Notes under the pieces: generated by a model
The model's input: the letters and a program-made list of their open reading frames with translations, nothing else
What the model was told of the DNA's origin: nothing
Databases searched by the model: none
Assembly: GCA_013180625.2 (NCBI GenBank)
Contig: SNVD02004573.1
Span: 1 to 64,000, forward strand
Reading direction: 5' to 3'
DNA length: 64,000 nt
Source of the DNA: Boswellia sacra
Lineage: Eukaryota; Streptophyta; Magnoliopsida; Sapindales; Burseraceae
Position numbers and translations under genes: made by a program
Shown: positions 22,510-32,914 of the stretch, piece by piece
How the letters are laid out: every line of letters starts with the position of its first letter
Position numbering within the stretch: the stretch's first letter is position 1

Positions 22510-23517
22510 TCAAATTGATTGCTTGTTGGGCCGCCGCATACCAATTTTGTATACTAGCTTCTCAAATGTTGATGTTGGTAAAGTTTTAGTGAACAAATCT
22601 GCAAGATTGTCATTTGAACGTATCTGCTTCACATCGATCTTTTGACTTTCTTGAAGTTCATGCGTGTAAAAGAACTTCGGTGAAATGTGCTTTGTTCTGT
22701 CTCCTTTAATATATCCTCCTCGGACTTGAGCAATACATGCTGCATTATCTTCATATATGATTGTTGGAAGATTTATAGTAGGAGATAATTTGCACGAATT
22801 CTGGATGTGTTGAATAACAGAACGTAACCATATACACTCTCGGCTGGCCTCATGCAATGCAAGTATTTCAGAGTGGTTAGAAGAAGTAGCAACCAAACTC
22901 TGTTTAGTAGATCGCCATGAAATTGCGGTCCCATTATAAGTGAAAACATATCCAGTTTGTGATCGAGCTTTATGAGGATCAGATAAATAACCGGCATCAG
23001 CATATCCGACCAATCCAGGATTTTCAGAAGGCTCATATGGAAAAAATAATCCCAGATCAATAGTTCCCTGAAGATAACGAAAAATATGTTTGATCCCGTT
23101 CCAATGCCGTCTAGTGGGTGCGGAACTAAACCTTGCTAATAAATTAACTGCAAATGCAATATCAGGTCTAGTACATTGCACTAAATACATTAATGCACCT
23201 ATAGCGTTCAAATATGGTACTTCAGGATCAAGTAACTGTTCGTCATCCTCTTTAGGACGGAATGGATCCTTTTTAGGATCAAGAGATCTAACAACCATTA
23301 GGGTACTCAATGGATGAGCCTTATCCATATTAAACCGTTTCAAAAGCTTTTTTATATATGCTGATTGGTAAATAAATATGCCGTCAGAGTTATGCTCGAT
23401 CTGCAGGCCGAGACAATATTTCGTTTTTCCTAAATCTTTCATTTCAAATTCTCTCATCAAATATTCAGCCGCATTTCGGATTTCTTCAGGGGTTCCAATT
23501 AAATTCATGTCATCAAC
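22510..23517 (-). pseudogene. Ale-like RT (from the VDD of YVDD) and RNase H
   Basis: An open frame of about 335 residues begins VDDMNLIGTPEEI, directly after the CACTA insertion. Blocks: FEMKDLGKTKYCLGLQIEH, RPDIAFAVNLLARFSSAP, then RNase H (YADAGYLSDPHKARSQTGY, SWRSTKQSLVATSSNHSEI, EDNAACIAQ, KHISPKFFYTHELQE, ADLFTKTLP), ending at 22510. The domain is intact in sequence but detached from the first half of RT, which resumes at 26933. The apparent start codon is only where the insertion ends. Confidence 0.92.
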
Positions 23518-23721
23518 CACTACAAGAAAATAGGCTTTTTACCGCGGGCCGAAACCGCGGTAAAAAGACTTATATGGCGGGCAAACGGCGGTTTTAGCCC
23601 GCCGTATAAAATGGCGCCGTAAAAACTAATTTTACTTTTTACCATGGTTTTGGTCCGCAGTAAAAGGCCTTTTACCGCGGGCGCTTAGCCCGCTGTAGAA
23701 ATTCATGGTCTTGGATAAAAT

Positions 23722-23890
23722 TATTTACCGCGGGCAGGTGGCCCGCCGTAAAAAGCTGAAGCATTATTTACCGCAGGCTGGTGGCCTGCCGTAAAAAGCT
23801 GTAGTAAAATTATTTACCGCGGGCTGGTGGCCTGCCGTAAAAAGCTGTAGTAAAATTATTTACCGCGGGCTGGTGGCCCGCCGTAAAAAA
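23722..23890. repeat. Four tandem hairpin-forming subterminal repeats of the CACTA element
   Basis: Units start at 23722, 23765, 23811 and 23857 (spacing 43-46 bp). Each reads TATTTACCGC-GGC, a short loop GGTGG, then the inverted partner GCC-GCCGTAAAAA. A further pair is near 23535-23620, and related text lies at the right end (26829-26915). In CACTA elements such repeats bind transposase. Confidence 0.75.
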
Positions 23891-23944
23891 TCTACATTTA
23901 TAGATACCAAAAGCTATGCTAAAAATGGAAGATTAATTATTATA

Positions 23945-25466
23945 CGAACCAAAATCCAGAAGCTGAACCATATCACTGTCAATAACAGAAGTTATCCGAT
24001 ATGTAATAGTTATGACTGTGCAGTCAGAGAAGTGTTGTCGAAGAGTTTGCTGGATAAGAATATCAGTGGCAGTATCAACAGATGCAGTAGCTTTATCAAG
24101 CACCAAGACCTTACTTTTCTTGAGTACCACTCGCCCAAGACAGACTAACTGCCTCTGACCCATGCTCCAATTCTCTCCATTCTTGGTAACTGCAATGTCC
24201 ATATCACCACATTACAATTGCATTTCTATGGCGAATATACTTTAGAAAAATATGACAATAAAAGTGAAAAGAATAAAAGAAAGACCTTTGGAATCTAGCT
24301 TTCCTTCTTTGTTTCTAACTTCATATCCAAGTTGGCACTTATCCAAAGCCTAAAAACCATTTAAATAAATGTTAGTTTTTGCCATGTTTAAAATTAAAGG
24401 CAGAACACAAAAATTTGCTCCTACATATTTAAATTAAGATCAACCCACCTCCCAAATTTGCTCGTCTGTGTATTCTTCAAGAGGATCTAGATTGCTTCGT
24501 ACGGTCCCTTCGAACATAGTTGGATCCTAAGGAATGATGCTTAGTCTTGACCGCAAATCATGCAATCCAATTGATGAGACATTGATGCCATCTATTGCAA
24601 TCTGACCGGCTGCAGGTTCAACAAGCCAGAAGAGTGCTTGAATGAGAGTAGTTTTACCGCTACCTGTTCTCCCTACGATGCCAGTTTTCATTCCTCCCAG
24701 GAAAGTGCATGTCAGACCTCGCAACATGAGTGGCAAATTTGGGGAGTACCGGATCTACACCATTATAATAATTAATTATGAATGTGAATATAAAAAATAT
24801 AGTCTACATCTATCTTAGTAGGGAAAAGCGAGCAAAATTACCTGCAGATCACGAATTTGAACTTCACCATGTGATGGCCAAGAAGAATGAGGCCGGCTTT
24901 CCTCTATAACAAGTGGTGGCTCACTAGGAATACAAGAATACTGAAATATTCTCTCAACAGATATAATCTTGTTCTCCAGATAGCAAAGACTCCATATTAC
25001 TACAGCTTGTAGGATATTAAGATTAAGTCCGTATGTCACAGCTAAGCCCGCAATTGCTTTGGAAATAGAAGAAATTAAAGACAAAAGTTATTCTCAAGCT
25101 CCTATAATATTTATGTACTGTCAATATATAGCAAGATGGAAAATCAGTTGGTACATGGATGACCAACTTACCTGGCTTAATAACTCCCTCTGGGAAAGAC
25201 ATGAATAGAACCAAAGAGAAGGCAAATGTAACTAAAGACAACATATCCATTCGAATGAAAAGCCATTCCATGGCACCGGCAATATGGAAATTGGGCTGAG
25301 AATAACCATCCATCAACTTCATATTTGTGTCTTGGAACCTTGATTCTTGGTCAAAGCTCCTGATAGTAGTCGACCCTGAAATTGTTTCTGCAAAATGTTG
25401 TATAACTGGAGCTTTGCAAACTCCAACCAGCCGTGAGAGTTCTCGAGCTGAAGATATGTAATATTG
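23945..25466 (-). pseudogene. Captured fragment of an ABCC (MRP-type) ABC transporter gene, five exons
   Basis: Minus-strand exons with proper splice borders are at 25172-25466, 24842-25056, 24449-24754, 24286-24349 and about 23945-24189. They encode part of the second membrane domain (ARELSRLVGVCKAPVIQHFAE, then GSTTIRSFDQE), the linker (IISVERIFQYSCIPSEPP) and nucleotide-binding domain 2: Walker [10 protein letters not shown], signature WSMGQRQ, Walker [11 protein letters not shown]. Introns are kept, so genomic DNA was captured rather than cDNA. Defects: TAG after LSIIP in exon 3, Glu to Lys next to Walker B (DEATAS usual), and His to Tyr in the H-loop (ITITYRIT, usually AHRIT). The 5' part of the gene and the end of the domain are absent. 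ABCC proteins move conjugates across vacuolar membranes; this copy cannot. Confidence 0.88.
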
Positions 25467-26013
25467 CTGCACAATTGTTATTTTTGTGAGAAATCAAATG
25501 TCCAAAATTGATAAATTATGATTTAATATATCGAGATGAAAAATAATTTATTAACAACTCCCATTATCTCCCTGCATTGAGCATTAGCCCATCAACCATA
25601 CATGCCACCATCCATCCCAGAAACAGTTATTCATGCCACAAGCATCACAACTCAATTAACAAAATTTAAAATTAATCAAATAAAAAAAAAACCAAACTTG
25701 GCAGCTCCAACACCGTTTTCCAGTAGCTTCACCAACATCATCCAATAAAACAAAAACAAATTAAAATTTAAACAGCTCAACAACTTAACATCCCAGAAAA
25801 TCAATTTCAGCAATTGATTCACCAAAAAAAAATGACAACAAAATAATAAAAAAATGCAAGATTTGACCCAAAAATTCACAGCCAATCACCACCACCATGA
25901 ATCTACATCTCATCCAAACCCAAAAACAAACCCGACACCGTGAATTTGCAACTCATCCGAACCCAAAGAGAAATCCAGAAATTCCAACTCAATGAAACCA
26001 AAAAAAATTAAAA

Positions 26014-26582
26014 TTAAAAAATAAAACAGTCACCTGCTACCTCTCCCTTCTTCACAGCAGGCTTTACTGGAACCCACTCATTGTCTGCATTCTTTCTAAC
26101 CCTCCTCAACCTCGGTGAAAAATCCCTCTTTCCACCCATTCCCACCTTCTTAAGGCCGTGATTTACAAACCCAGAATCCTCCATAGAGAGCCTCGTGTCC
26201 TCCTGCGTCACCACCTTTCCCTCGCTACAATCTTCTTCGACGCTGTTTAAGACAAGTGGCTTGAAGTCACTCTGTATTCGCTAGATAAATGGTCCAGAAC
26301 GATCTAGGATGATAAGTAAAGATGTGTTGGAAAAAGAAGTGGTTAAAGAGCAGCGGTGTAACGATTGAGTGTATGGCGGGAAGGCTTGAGGATGGTTGCG
26401 GCTTGGGATTTTCTGGCTGCCTTTGCAATCTCCCTCGCTCCCTCGTGAATCTTTGAAATGACATCCGGGTCCTCCGAAGACATGACTTTGTCACAGTTGC
26501 TCAAGAGGGCGGAGAGACGAGGTGGTGGGGAGGGGGGGTGGTGTGTAAGTGGAGAAGGGAGAGGAAGCATAGGGCGGCACAT
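26014..26582 (-). pseudogene. Second captured coding-like block in the CACTA element, unassigned
   Basis: Two minus-strand stretches with non-random residue use: about 26582-26343 (SSEDPDVISKIHEGAREIAKAAR) and 26214-26036, which is basic and ends at a plausible splice donor (GTAGCAG followed by GTGACT). The area is less AT-rich than the surrounding DNA. I do not recognise the family. It may be the first exons of another host gene, captured independently of the ABCC fragment. Confidence 0.4.
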
Positions 26583-26828
26583 AGATCAGAGGTGTGGGAG
26601 GAGGAGAAGGGGGCAGGATTGGAGGAGGAGAAACTCGGAGGAAGACAGGTGGAGGGGGTAGTCAAGGTAGGAGCAGAGGCCGGAGCGAAGGATTTGGGTT
26701 TGATGGGAGAGAAGGAAATTAGGGATTACGCATTGGGGAGAAAGAAATTAGACGAGAGAGAGGAGGGAAATGGTTATAACTTTCATCAGCTTCTACTGCG
26801 GTTCCTTTAGACCGCAGTAAATTTATTG

Positions 26829-26932
26829 GTTTTTTACCGCGGGCATGGTAGCCCGCCGTATAGTTTATTTTTACTACATTTTTTGATGCCCGCCGTAGAT
26901 GGATGCAGTAAAAGCCTTCTTTTCCAGTAGTG
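26829..26932. repeat. Right subterminal repeats and terminus of the CACTA element
   Basis: TTTTTACCGCGGGC and GCCCGCCGTA repeats in inverted arrangement end in TTTTCCAGTAGTG, mirroring the left end. Confidence 0.75.
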
Positions 26933-27505
26933 ATATACTGCTATAATAGCAAAACCAGATTCTGATCTTTTTATAAACACACAAGGGCATATGGGATCAT
27001 TAATTTACCCTTCTTTAATCAAGTATTTACTAAGACGATTGTACCACATTCTTCCAGATTGTTTCAATCCATATAAGGACCTCTACAACTTAAGTGAATA
27101 CATACTCCTTGGTTGTGTTTTAATTGCTTCAGGCAATTTAAATCCTTCAGGGAATTTCATATATATATCAAAATCTAATTTACCATACAAGTAAGCAGTT
27201 ACCACATCCATAAGGCGCATGTGAAGTTTTTTCGAGACTGCCAAACTGATCAAATATCTAAAAGTGATAATATCCATTACTGGAGCATAAGTTTCATCAA
27301 AATCAATACCCGGTCTCTGAGAAAAAGCTTGAGCTACTAGCCGGGCTTTATACCTAGCAATCTCATTATTCTCATTTTGTTTTCTAGTAAATACCCATTT
27401 ATATCCAACGGGTTTGACATCTTTAGGCGTTTGGACTACAGGTCCAAAGACTTCACGTTTGGCCAAAGAAGATAATTCTACTTGAATTGCTTCTTTCCAT
27501 TTAGG
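26933..27505 (-). pseudogene. Ale-like reverse transcriptase, N-terminal half
   Basis: Text from PKWKEAI through YKWVFTRKQNEN, RYKARLVAQAFSQRPGIDF, ETYAPVMDIITFRYLISLAV and MDVVTAYLYGKLDFDIYMK to a stop after SMYSLKL (27083). The same frame then continues RSLYGLKQSGRMWYNRLSKY up to IIAVY at 26933, where the CACTA element cuts the YVDD motif between Tyr and Val. Single stop codons near 27083 and 27506 are the only breaks seen. Confidence 0.88.
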
Positions 27506-28041
27506 CTAGTCATGCCTTTGTCTACATTCATCCACTGTGTGTGGTTCAAAGTCATCATTCATAATATTAGTGGCTACTGCAAATGAAAATACATCGTCAA
27601 TGACAGTTTCATTACGTTTCCACATTTCTCTAGTATAAGCATAATTAATAGAAATTTTCTTATTTTTAAATTCAACAGTTACTTCAGGAACATGCATTTC
27701 ATCAACAACTTGTGCCTCTTCAGTGGCAGGTGTCTCTTTAGGAACATTTGTCATTTCAGAGACAAATCAGAGAATGTGGATTCTTTAGCTCGATCATTAT
27801 TTATATCAGGACCATTATTAATCAATTTTCTTTTTCGAGGGATAGCATCTTTTGATCCAAGGGGTCTGCCATGCTTCTGGCGTGCAACAGTTTGATTATC
27901 CATTGTTGCTTTAGGGGTTTGCTCAACAGGAATCTCAATTCGAGCCGATGTATTTGCAGCATGTATATGTGACTTTGTTATCTTGGCTGAATCAGTAAAT
28001 GCATCTGGCATCTGATTAGCGATAGTCTGAAGATATATCAT
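27506..28041 (-). pseudogene. Ale-like pol linker between integrase and RT
   Basis: Two adjoining ORFs (27751-28041 and 27506-27754) encode a low-complexity hinge typical of copia polyproteins (KHGRPLGSKDAIPRKRKL, then EMWKRNETVIDDVFSFAVAT). One stop before 28041 and a small frame change at about 27752 interrupt it. Confidence 0.75.
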
Positions 28042-28044
28042 CCT

Positions 28045-29523
28045 TTACACTTCATTTTCACATTGAGATGTGTGAGGATCAAGATGAGACAATGTTTTCA
28101 CATTCCAAGAAAGTTCTGGATTTCTTTTAGGAGGCACATGCCCAACTTCGAGAGGCATTTTCTTTTTTCCTAAAGGTGGGAAAACTGTCTCATCAAAATG
28201 ACAATCTGCAAATTGTGCAATAAAAATATCACCCGTCATGGGTTCCAAATATCTGATAATAGATGGAGAATTGTAACCTACATATATCCCCAACCTGCGT
28301 TGAGGCCCCATTTTTGTCCACTTCAGGGGAGCAATGGGGACATGTACGGCATAACCGAAAATTCGTAGATGGGATATATTGGGTTGTTGGCCAACTACAA
28401 GTTGTATTGGTGAATATTCATGATAAGCAGTGGGCCTTAATCTGATCAATGATGCAGCATGTAAAATAGCATGACCCCAGACAGAGGTTGGCAACTGTGT
28501 TCTCAATAATAAAGTTCGTGCAATTATCTGCAGTCGCTTTATAAGTGATTCTGCCAAACCATTTTGGGTATGGACATATGGGACAAAATGCTCAATATCA
28601 ATTCCAACGGATATACAATAATCATCAAAAACTTTTGATGTAAACTCACCAGCATTATCCAAACATATGGACCTAATAGGATAATCTGGAAAATGTGTCC
28701 GTAATTTTATAATTTGAGCAAGTAGCTTTGCAAATGCAATATTTCTAGTTGATAACAAACATACATGAGACCACCGTGCAGAAGCATCAATTAGAACCAT
28801 AAAATAGCGAAAAGGTCCACTCGGTGGATGAATAGGTCCACATATATCCCCCTGGATTCTTTGTAAAAATGATAGGGATTCTTGACCAATCTTAGAAAGA
28901 GATGGTCTAACAATCAATTTTCCTTGCGAACAAGCGGTACAAGTAGTTTCATTGGACAAAAGGATTTTCTGACTCTTTGGTGGGTGTCCATTTGTATTCT
29001 CAACAATTCTATGCATCATTGATGATCCTGGGTGACCAAGACGGTCATGCCATAACATAAAAGTCTTAGGATCATTAAACTTCTGTTTCATAACTGCGTA
29101 TGTTTGAATGGACCTTATATATGTATAATATAACCCAGAAGAGAAAGCTTCAAGCTTCTCTAATATTAACTTCTGTCCTGAGACATTTGAGGTAATACAA
29201 AGGAATTCAATATTATTTTCACAACATGTCTCAATATGATATCCATTATGTCTTATATCTTTGAAACTGAGCAAATTTCTTCTGGATTTGCTTGAATATA
29301 AGGCATTATTAATATTCAACTTAGTACCATTTGTCAGCATTATTGTGGCTCTTCCAGAGCCCTCAATCATGTTTACGGACCCTGATATAGTGTTAACCTT
29401 TACTTCCAGAAAGGTTAAATTTAGGAAATATTTTTTATCTTTAAGAATTGTATTTGTGGTTGCACTATCAACTAGGCACAAATTTCCATCATATTTAGGC
29501 AAATCCAAAGTCTTGATGTCCAT
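28045..29523 (-). pseudogene. Ale-like protease end and integrase (492 codons open)
   Basis: It begins MDIKTLDLPKYDGN with a protease-like segment LCLVDSATTNTIL, then LWHDRLGHPGSSMM, CTACSQGKL, and integrase core blocks GDICGPIHPPSGPFRYFM, CLDNAGEFTSKVFDDYC and HTQNGLAESLIKRLQ (D, D and E present). The C-terminal part has RLGIYVGYNSPSIIRYLEP. The ORF is intact through the whole integrase and ends with one stop before the linker. Of all the elements here, this one comes closest to coding capacity. Confidence 0.9.
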
Positions 29524-29679
29524 TCCCTTTCATTACAAAAGTTTACATTAGATATGATTTTATGCTAAACAAAAACATATCAAAACCGTTTATAACGAAA
29601 GTACATAAAAGATAGATCAAAACAAAAATTAAAATTATTACAAAATATAACAAAAGCGAGAAAGTAATAGTTATTCAGT

Positions 29680-30116
29680 TGGCTGAGGCATTTTCAATAA
29701 TCATTATATGGCCAATAGCTTCATCTGAACTAGTAAAGAAATATGAGATATCAAAATCAGTGTCACCCACTGGGTCATCTATATAATTTGTCTCAACATT
29801 CTTTCCCTTATTCTTTATGGAAGCCTGATACAGATCCACTAAATACTTTGGTGTACGACAAGTACGTGACCAATGGCCCTTTGCGCCACATCTATAGCAA
29901 GTACTTTCATTGCTTCTTTATGGTTTGAGTTGATGACCTTTTTCTTTGTCATATGTCGAGTCATTTCTGTTCCACTTCTAGTCGTTTGGTTTAAATTTCT
30001 TGAAATGGCTACCTCTAGGTTGGAACATTTTTCTGCCAAAACCATGACCACTCTTGCCACCACGTTTATTAAATGACATAGCATTCACTTCAGGGAATGC
30101 TGTAGATCTAGTGGGA
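29680..30116 (-). pseudogene. Ale-like gag C-terminus with CCHC zinc knuckle
   Basis: After the gag stop at 30119 the same region reads RGGKSGHGFGRKMFQPRG, then the knuckle CYRCGAKGHWSRTC (about 29862-29903), then an acidic tail (NYIDDPVGDTDFDISYF). Stops lie within it. The knuckle binds element RNA in this family. Confidence 0.8.
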
Positions 30117-30118
30117 CG

Positions 30119-30682
30119 TCATTGATGATTTTTCAATAGGATTTCATTGTTTTGCTCAGCAACCAAAAGACATGATATCAACTCAGTGTATTTCTTAAAT
30201 TTGCGCTCTCGATATTGTTGCATCAGGATCATGTTGGAGGGATGAAATGTAGATAGTGTTTTCTCTAACATCTCCTCTTCAGTAACAGTTTGCCCACAGT
30301 ACCTCAATTGAGATACAATTCTGAACATGGCTGAGTTATATTCGCTTATTGTTTTGAAATCCTGAAGTCTCAAATTCTGCCATTGGAATCGGGCCCTTGG
30401 CAATATTATTGTTCTTTGCTGATCAAATCTTTCTTTCAAATTGTTCCAAAGAGCTAATGGATCAGTTATAGTTGTATATTCGGATTTCAGGCCTTTACTT
30501 AAATGATGACGCAATAATATCATGGCCTTAGACTGATCCTGCAGGGATGCAGTATTTTCATTTGTTATGGTGTGTCCGATGCCCATGGAATTCAAGTAAA
30601 GTACAACATCATCAGCCCAATCTGAATAATTGTCTCCATTATGCAACAATGGCTCAAATATCAATTTTTCAAAATTTGCCAT
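30119..30682 (-). pseudogene. Ale-like gag, N-terminal 187 codons
   Basis: It starts MANFEKLIFEPLLHNGDNYS, the typical Ale-type gag start, and has the UBN2 core (LALWNNLKERFDQQRT, then YNSAMFRIVSQLRYCGQTV). A stop comes after KNHQ, before the zinc knuckle. The start follows the LTR by about 450 bp of leader. Confidence 0.88.
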
Positions 30683-31132
30683 TATCTAATCAAAATGAAC
30701 AAATTTAATCATTAAGAATTAGAACTTCAGGTTCTGAGTTGGATTAATATTGACAGTTTAAATAATAACGCAAGTAATATAAATTAATTGTCAAAAGACT
30801 TAAAGTCACAGCCAAATGAATTTAGGCTAGAAAACTTTAAGTTGCGGCTGTAAACAAATAAATTTGAAACGTAAATGATAACACGAGCAATACAACAAGA
30901 ATATGAACATAATAAAGTAAGATAAAATGATTTTTAATATTATAAAACTCGCCTTATTTTCTGATGTGGAAGATCCAATATAATGGCAACCACAGAGCAT
31001 ACTCATAAGGTAGTTAACATATATTTAATATTAACAAGAACAAATTAAGAATAAAAATTGATCGAATAATAATTGAAAGAAGATGGTAAGATAAACAACA
31101 TACCTCTGGAAAAATAATTCGTGTTGATAACG

Positions 31133-31515
31133 TATTATAAGTTAAGTGAATAAAAGTATGGATTGGTATAATTGGTGTAATGAAGTTTACTTATATGTAA
31201 TATAAGTAACAAAAGGAGGTGAAGGAAATGTAAATCACTCCTAGAATACAAAGCAAATTAATGGTAGAAATAAAGAAACAAGTGAAAGAATGAGAAAATG
31301 AGAGAATTTTTCCTTGTCCAATTCATTCATTTTCATACCTCCATTACAAGTGTTGTATGCCTATTTATATAGAAGTATGAATGGTCATTAATGTAATTGT
31401 ACCTAATAATAAATCAATTAAAAATGAAAACATATTTCTCACATGGGCACACTAAAAGTAGTGGTAACTCCACTAATCATGTAAGTGGTAGTAATCCATT
31501 TATATTTTTATAACA
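31133..31515 (-). repeat. 5' LTR of the Ale-like copia element
   Basis: 383 bp, five transitions from the 3' LTR. A minus-strand TATA-type run (CTATATAAATAG, 31361-31372) is the probable promoter. The GAAGA duplication follows at 31516-31520. Confidence 0.95.
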
Positions 31516-31520
31516 GAAGA

Positions 31521-32914
31521 GACAGGAATATATATTATTTGGCAATGGGCTGATGTGATCACCATTATAGCTAACTTTGAGTGTTCACCGTCCTCCATTT
31601 CAATCAATTTCTTAATCAGCCAAAGACTAAAAATTGTACATGCTGTAGCTTGCTTATCCTTTGGAGAATTCTCTCTGCAAAGGCATGGATCTTGCCGTTT
31701 GATGAGGAAGATAATTTCAAGGGACACCGATGGCCCATGCATGACTTATGCAAATGGAGTAGAAAACGGATATTCAAATATACTCTTTTTTTTAATTATT
31801 TATTTATTTATCTGGGGTGAAGATATTTGAAAATGATTTCATCAATTAATCTTTCGTTTATCAGTACTCTACTTCTCCAAGTTGCTTAATCAGTATTGTT
31901 GAAACAATATGAGTTTATAACTATTAAATTAGAGTATTGTTGCACAAATCTCTATATTTATTCCAAATGAAGTATATTAAATGATGCCATAATAATTTAA
32001 AACCAGTATATCCTTAACTATATCACTTCAAGAACTATTTTGATAAAAATTTGGGATTAGTATCATTATTGATTAAAAATTCAACTGAAAAACATTAGTT
32101 TTGTTCCTCAGCATAGCATCTATGTTACACATATTATTGTTTTTACTTATACCCTCTTATATTTTTGGTTTACTACCATCCACCCTGTTACCTTACGCTT
32201 GTTTCACCACTAAATCAAATCTAACCCAAACTGATGGTAAAATTGATGTTTTAAACGAAAATTAAAAAAATATAAAATCTAAACTAATTTTAAGTTTAAT
32301 ATATCTATAAAATTAAAATATGCTTCAGAAAGAAAGAAAATAAAACCCTAATAGTATGAAAATCAAGTATACAATCTAATCTTAATTAAATTTAAAGCAA
32401 AGGTATTTACTCATTTTAAACTTGATTAAAAGAATAATATTGTTAACTTAAGTAATTAATTTAATATACTTAAATTTATAAATTAGGTATTTAATAAATT
32501 TACTATTAATCACGCACTAGATGAATTTTAACTTTTTTTACAAAAATTACCAAATTTGGATGCCAATATGAGCAATCCAAATTTGGATTGTCATTGGAAA
32601 AAAAAAATTGTAAAGGAAATATAGGCATTTCATAACCATTTGTGACTGTTTTATAATTTCACTTACTTAATATCCATATGTAATGCCCTTATGAGATTTA
32701 TGTCGTTTATTTTTTATAAAGCGTTGGCTATCTAAGCATGTTCATGTTAACATCCTAACAACGAGGGTTTGAAATGTACTTAGCCAATCTCCCGGGTAAT
32801 TTTCTGTTTACAACAAAAATAAATACCAGACCATCACGCCGCGAGCAACCACTCAAATATAGAAAGAAATTAAGTAGTCTAAAAGCATCTCTTTAGAGTC
32901 AGAGAGAGACAGGA
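31521..32914. other. AT-rich intergenic DNA upstream of COPT
   Basis: No convincing gene. A 31500-31742 minus ORF of 80 codons has no recognisable domain. The last 100 bp, including CAAATATAGAAA at about 32855, may hold the COPT core promoter, but nothing shows this directly. Confidence 0.5.

Larger units (their letters stand above)
23518..26932 (-). mobile_element. Non-autonomous CACTA (En/Spm) transposon carrying host gene fragments
   Basis: The left end is CACTACAAGAAAATAGGC, and the right end read inward is CACTACTGGAAAAGAAGGC. Both are followed by subterminal repeats built on TTTACCGCGGGC and GCCCGCCGTAAA. No transposase text is present. Inside are five exons of an ABCC transporter (23945-25466, minus) and an unassigned coding-like block (about 26014-26582). 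The flanks are AAC on the left and ATA on the right, so the 3-bp duplication expected for CACTA is not visible, yet the host RT codons Tyr and Val join perfectly across the insert. The class is secure from ends and subterminal repeats. Confidence 0.85.
21883..31515 (-). mobile_element. Young Ty1/copia element, Ale/Retrofit-like, interrupted by a CACTA transposon
   Basis: Identical 383-bp LTR lengths (21883-22265, 31133-31515), flanked by GAAGA duplications (21878-21882, 31516-31520). LTR ends are TGTTATAA and TTATAATA on the element strand, so the last dinucleotide is TA instead of CA. The primer-site region reads CGTTATCAACACG, like Ale-type copia elements. By eye the LTRs differ at 5 of 383 positions, all transitions. 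Gag-pol is a single frame with few breaks, apart from the 3.4 kb CACTA insertion. Without that insert the element is about 6.2 kb. Confidence 0.93.

Noticed and set aside
23945..25466. A working ABC transporter gene
   Set aside because: It lacks the first half of the protein, has a stop after LSIIP and lies inside CACTA termini.
31500..31742. 80-codon minus ORF next to the Ale-like element
   Set aside because: It overlaps the LTR end and target duplication, with no recognisable domain.
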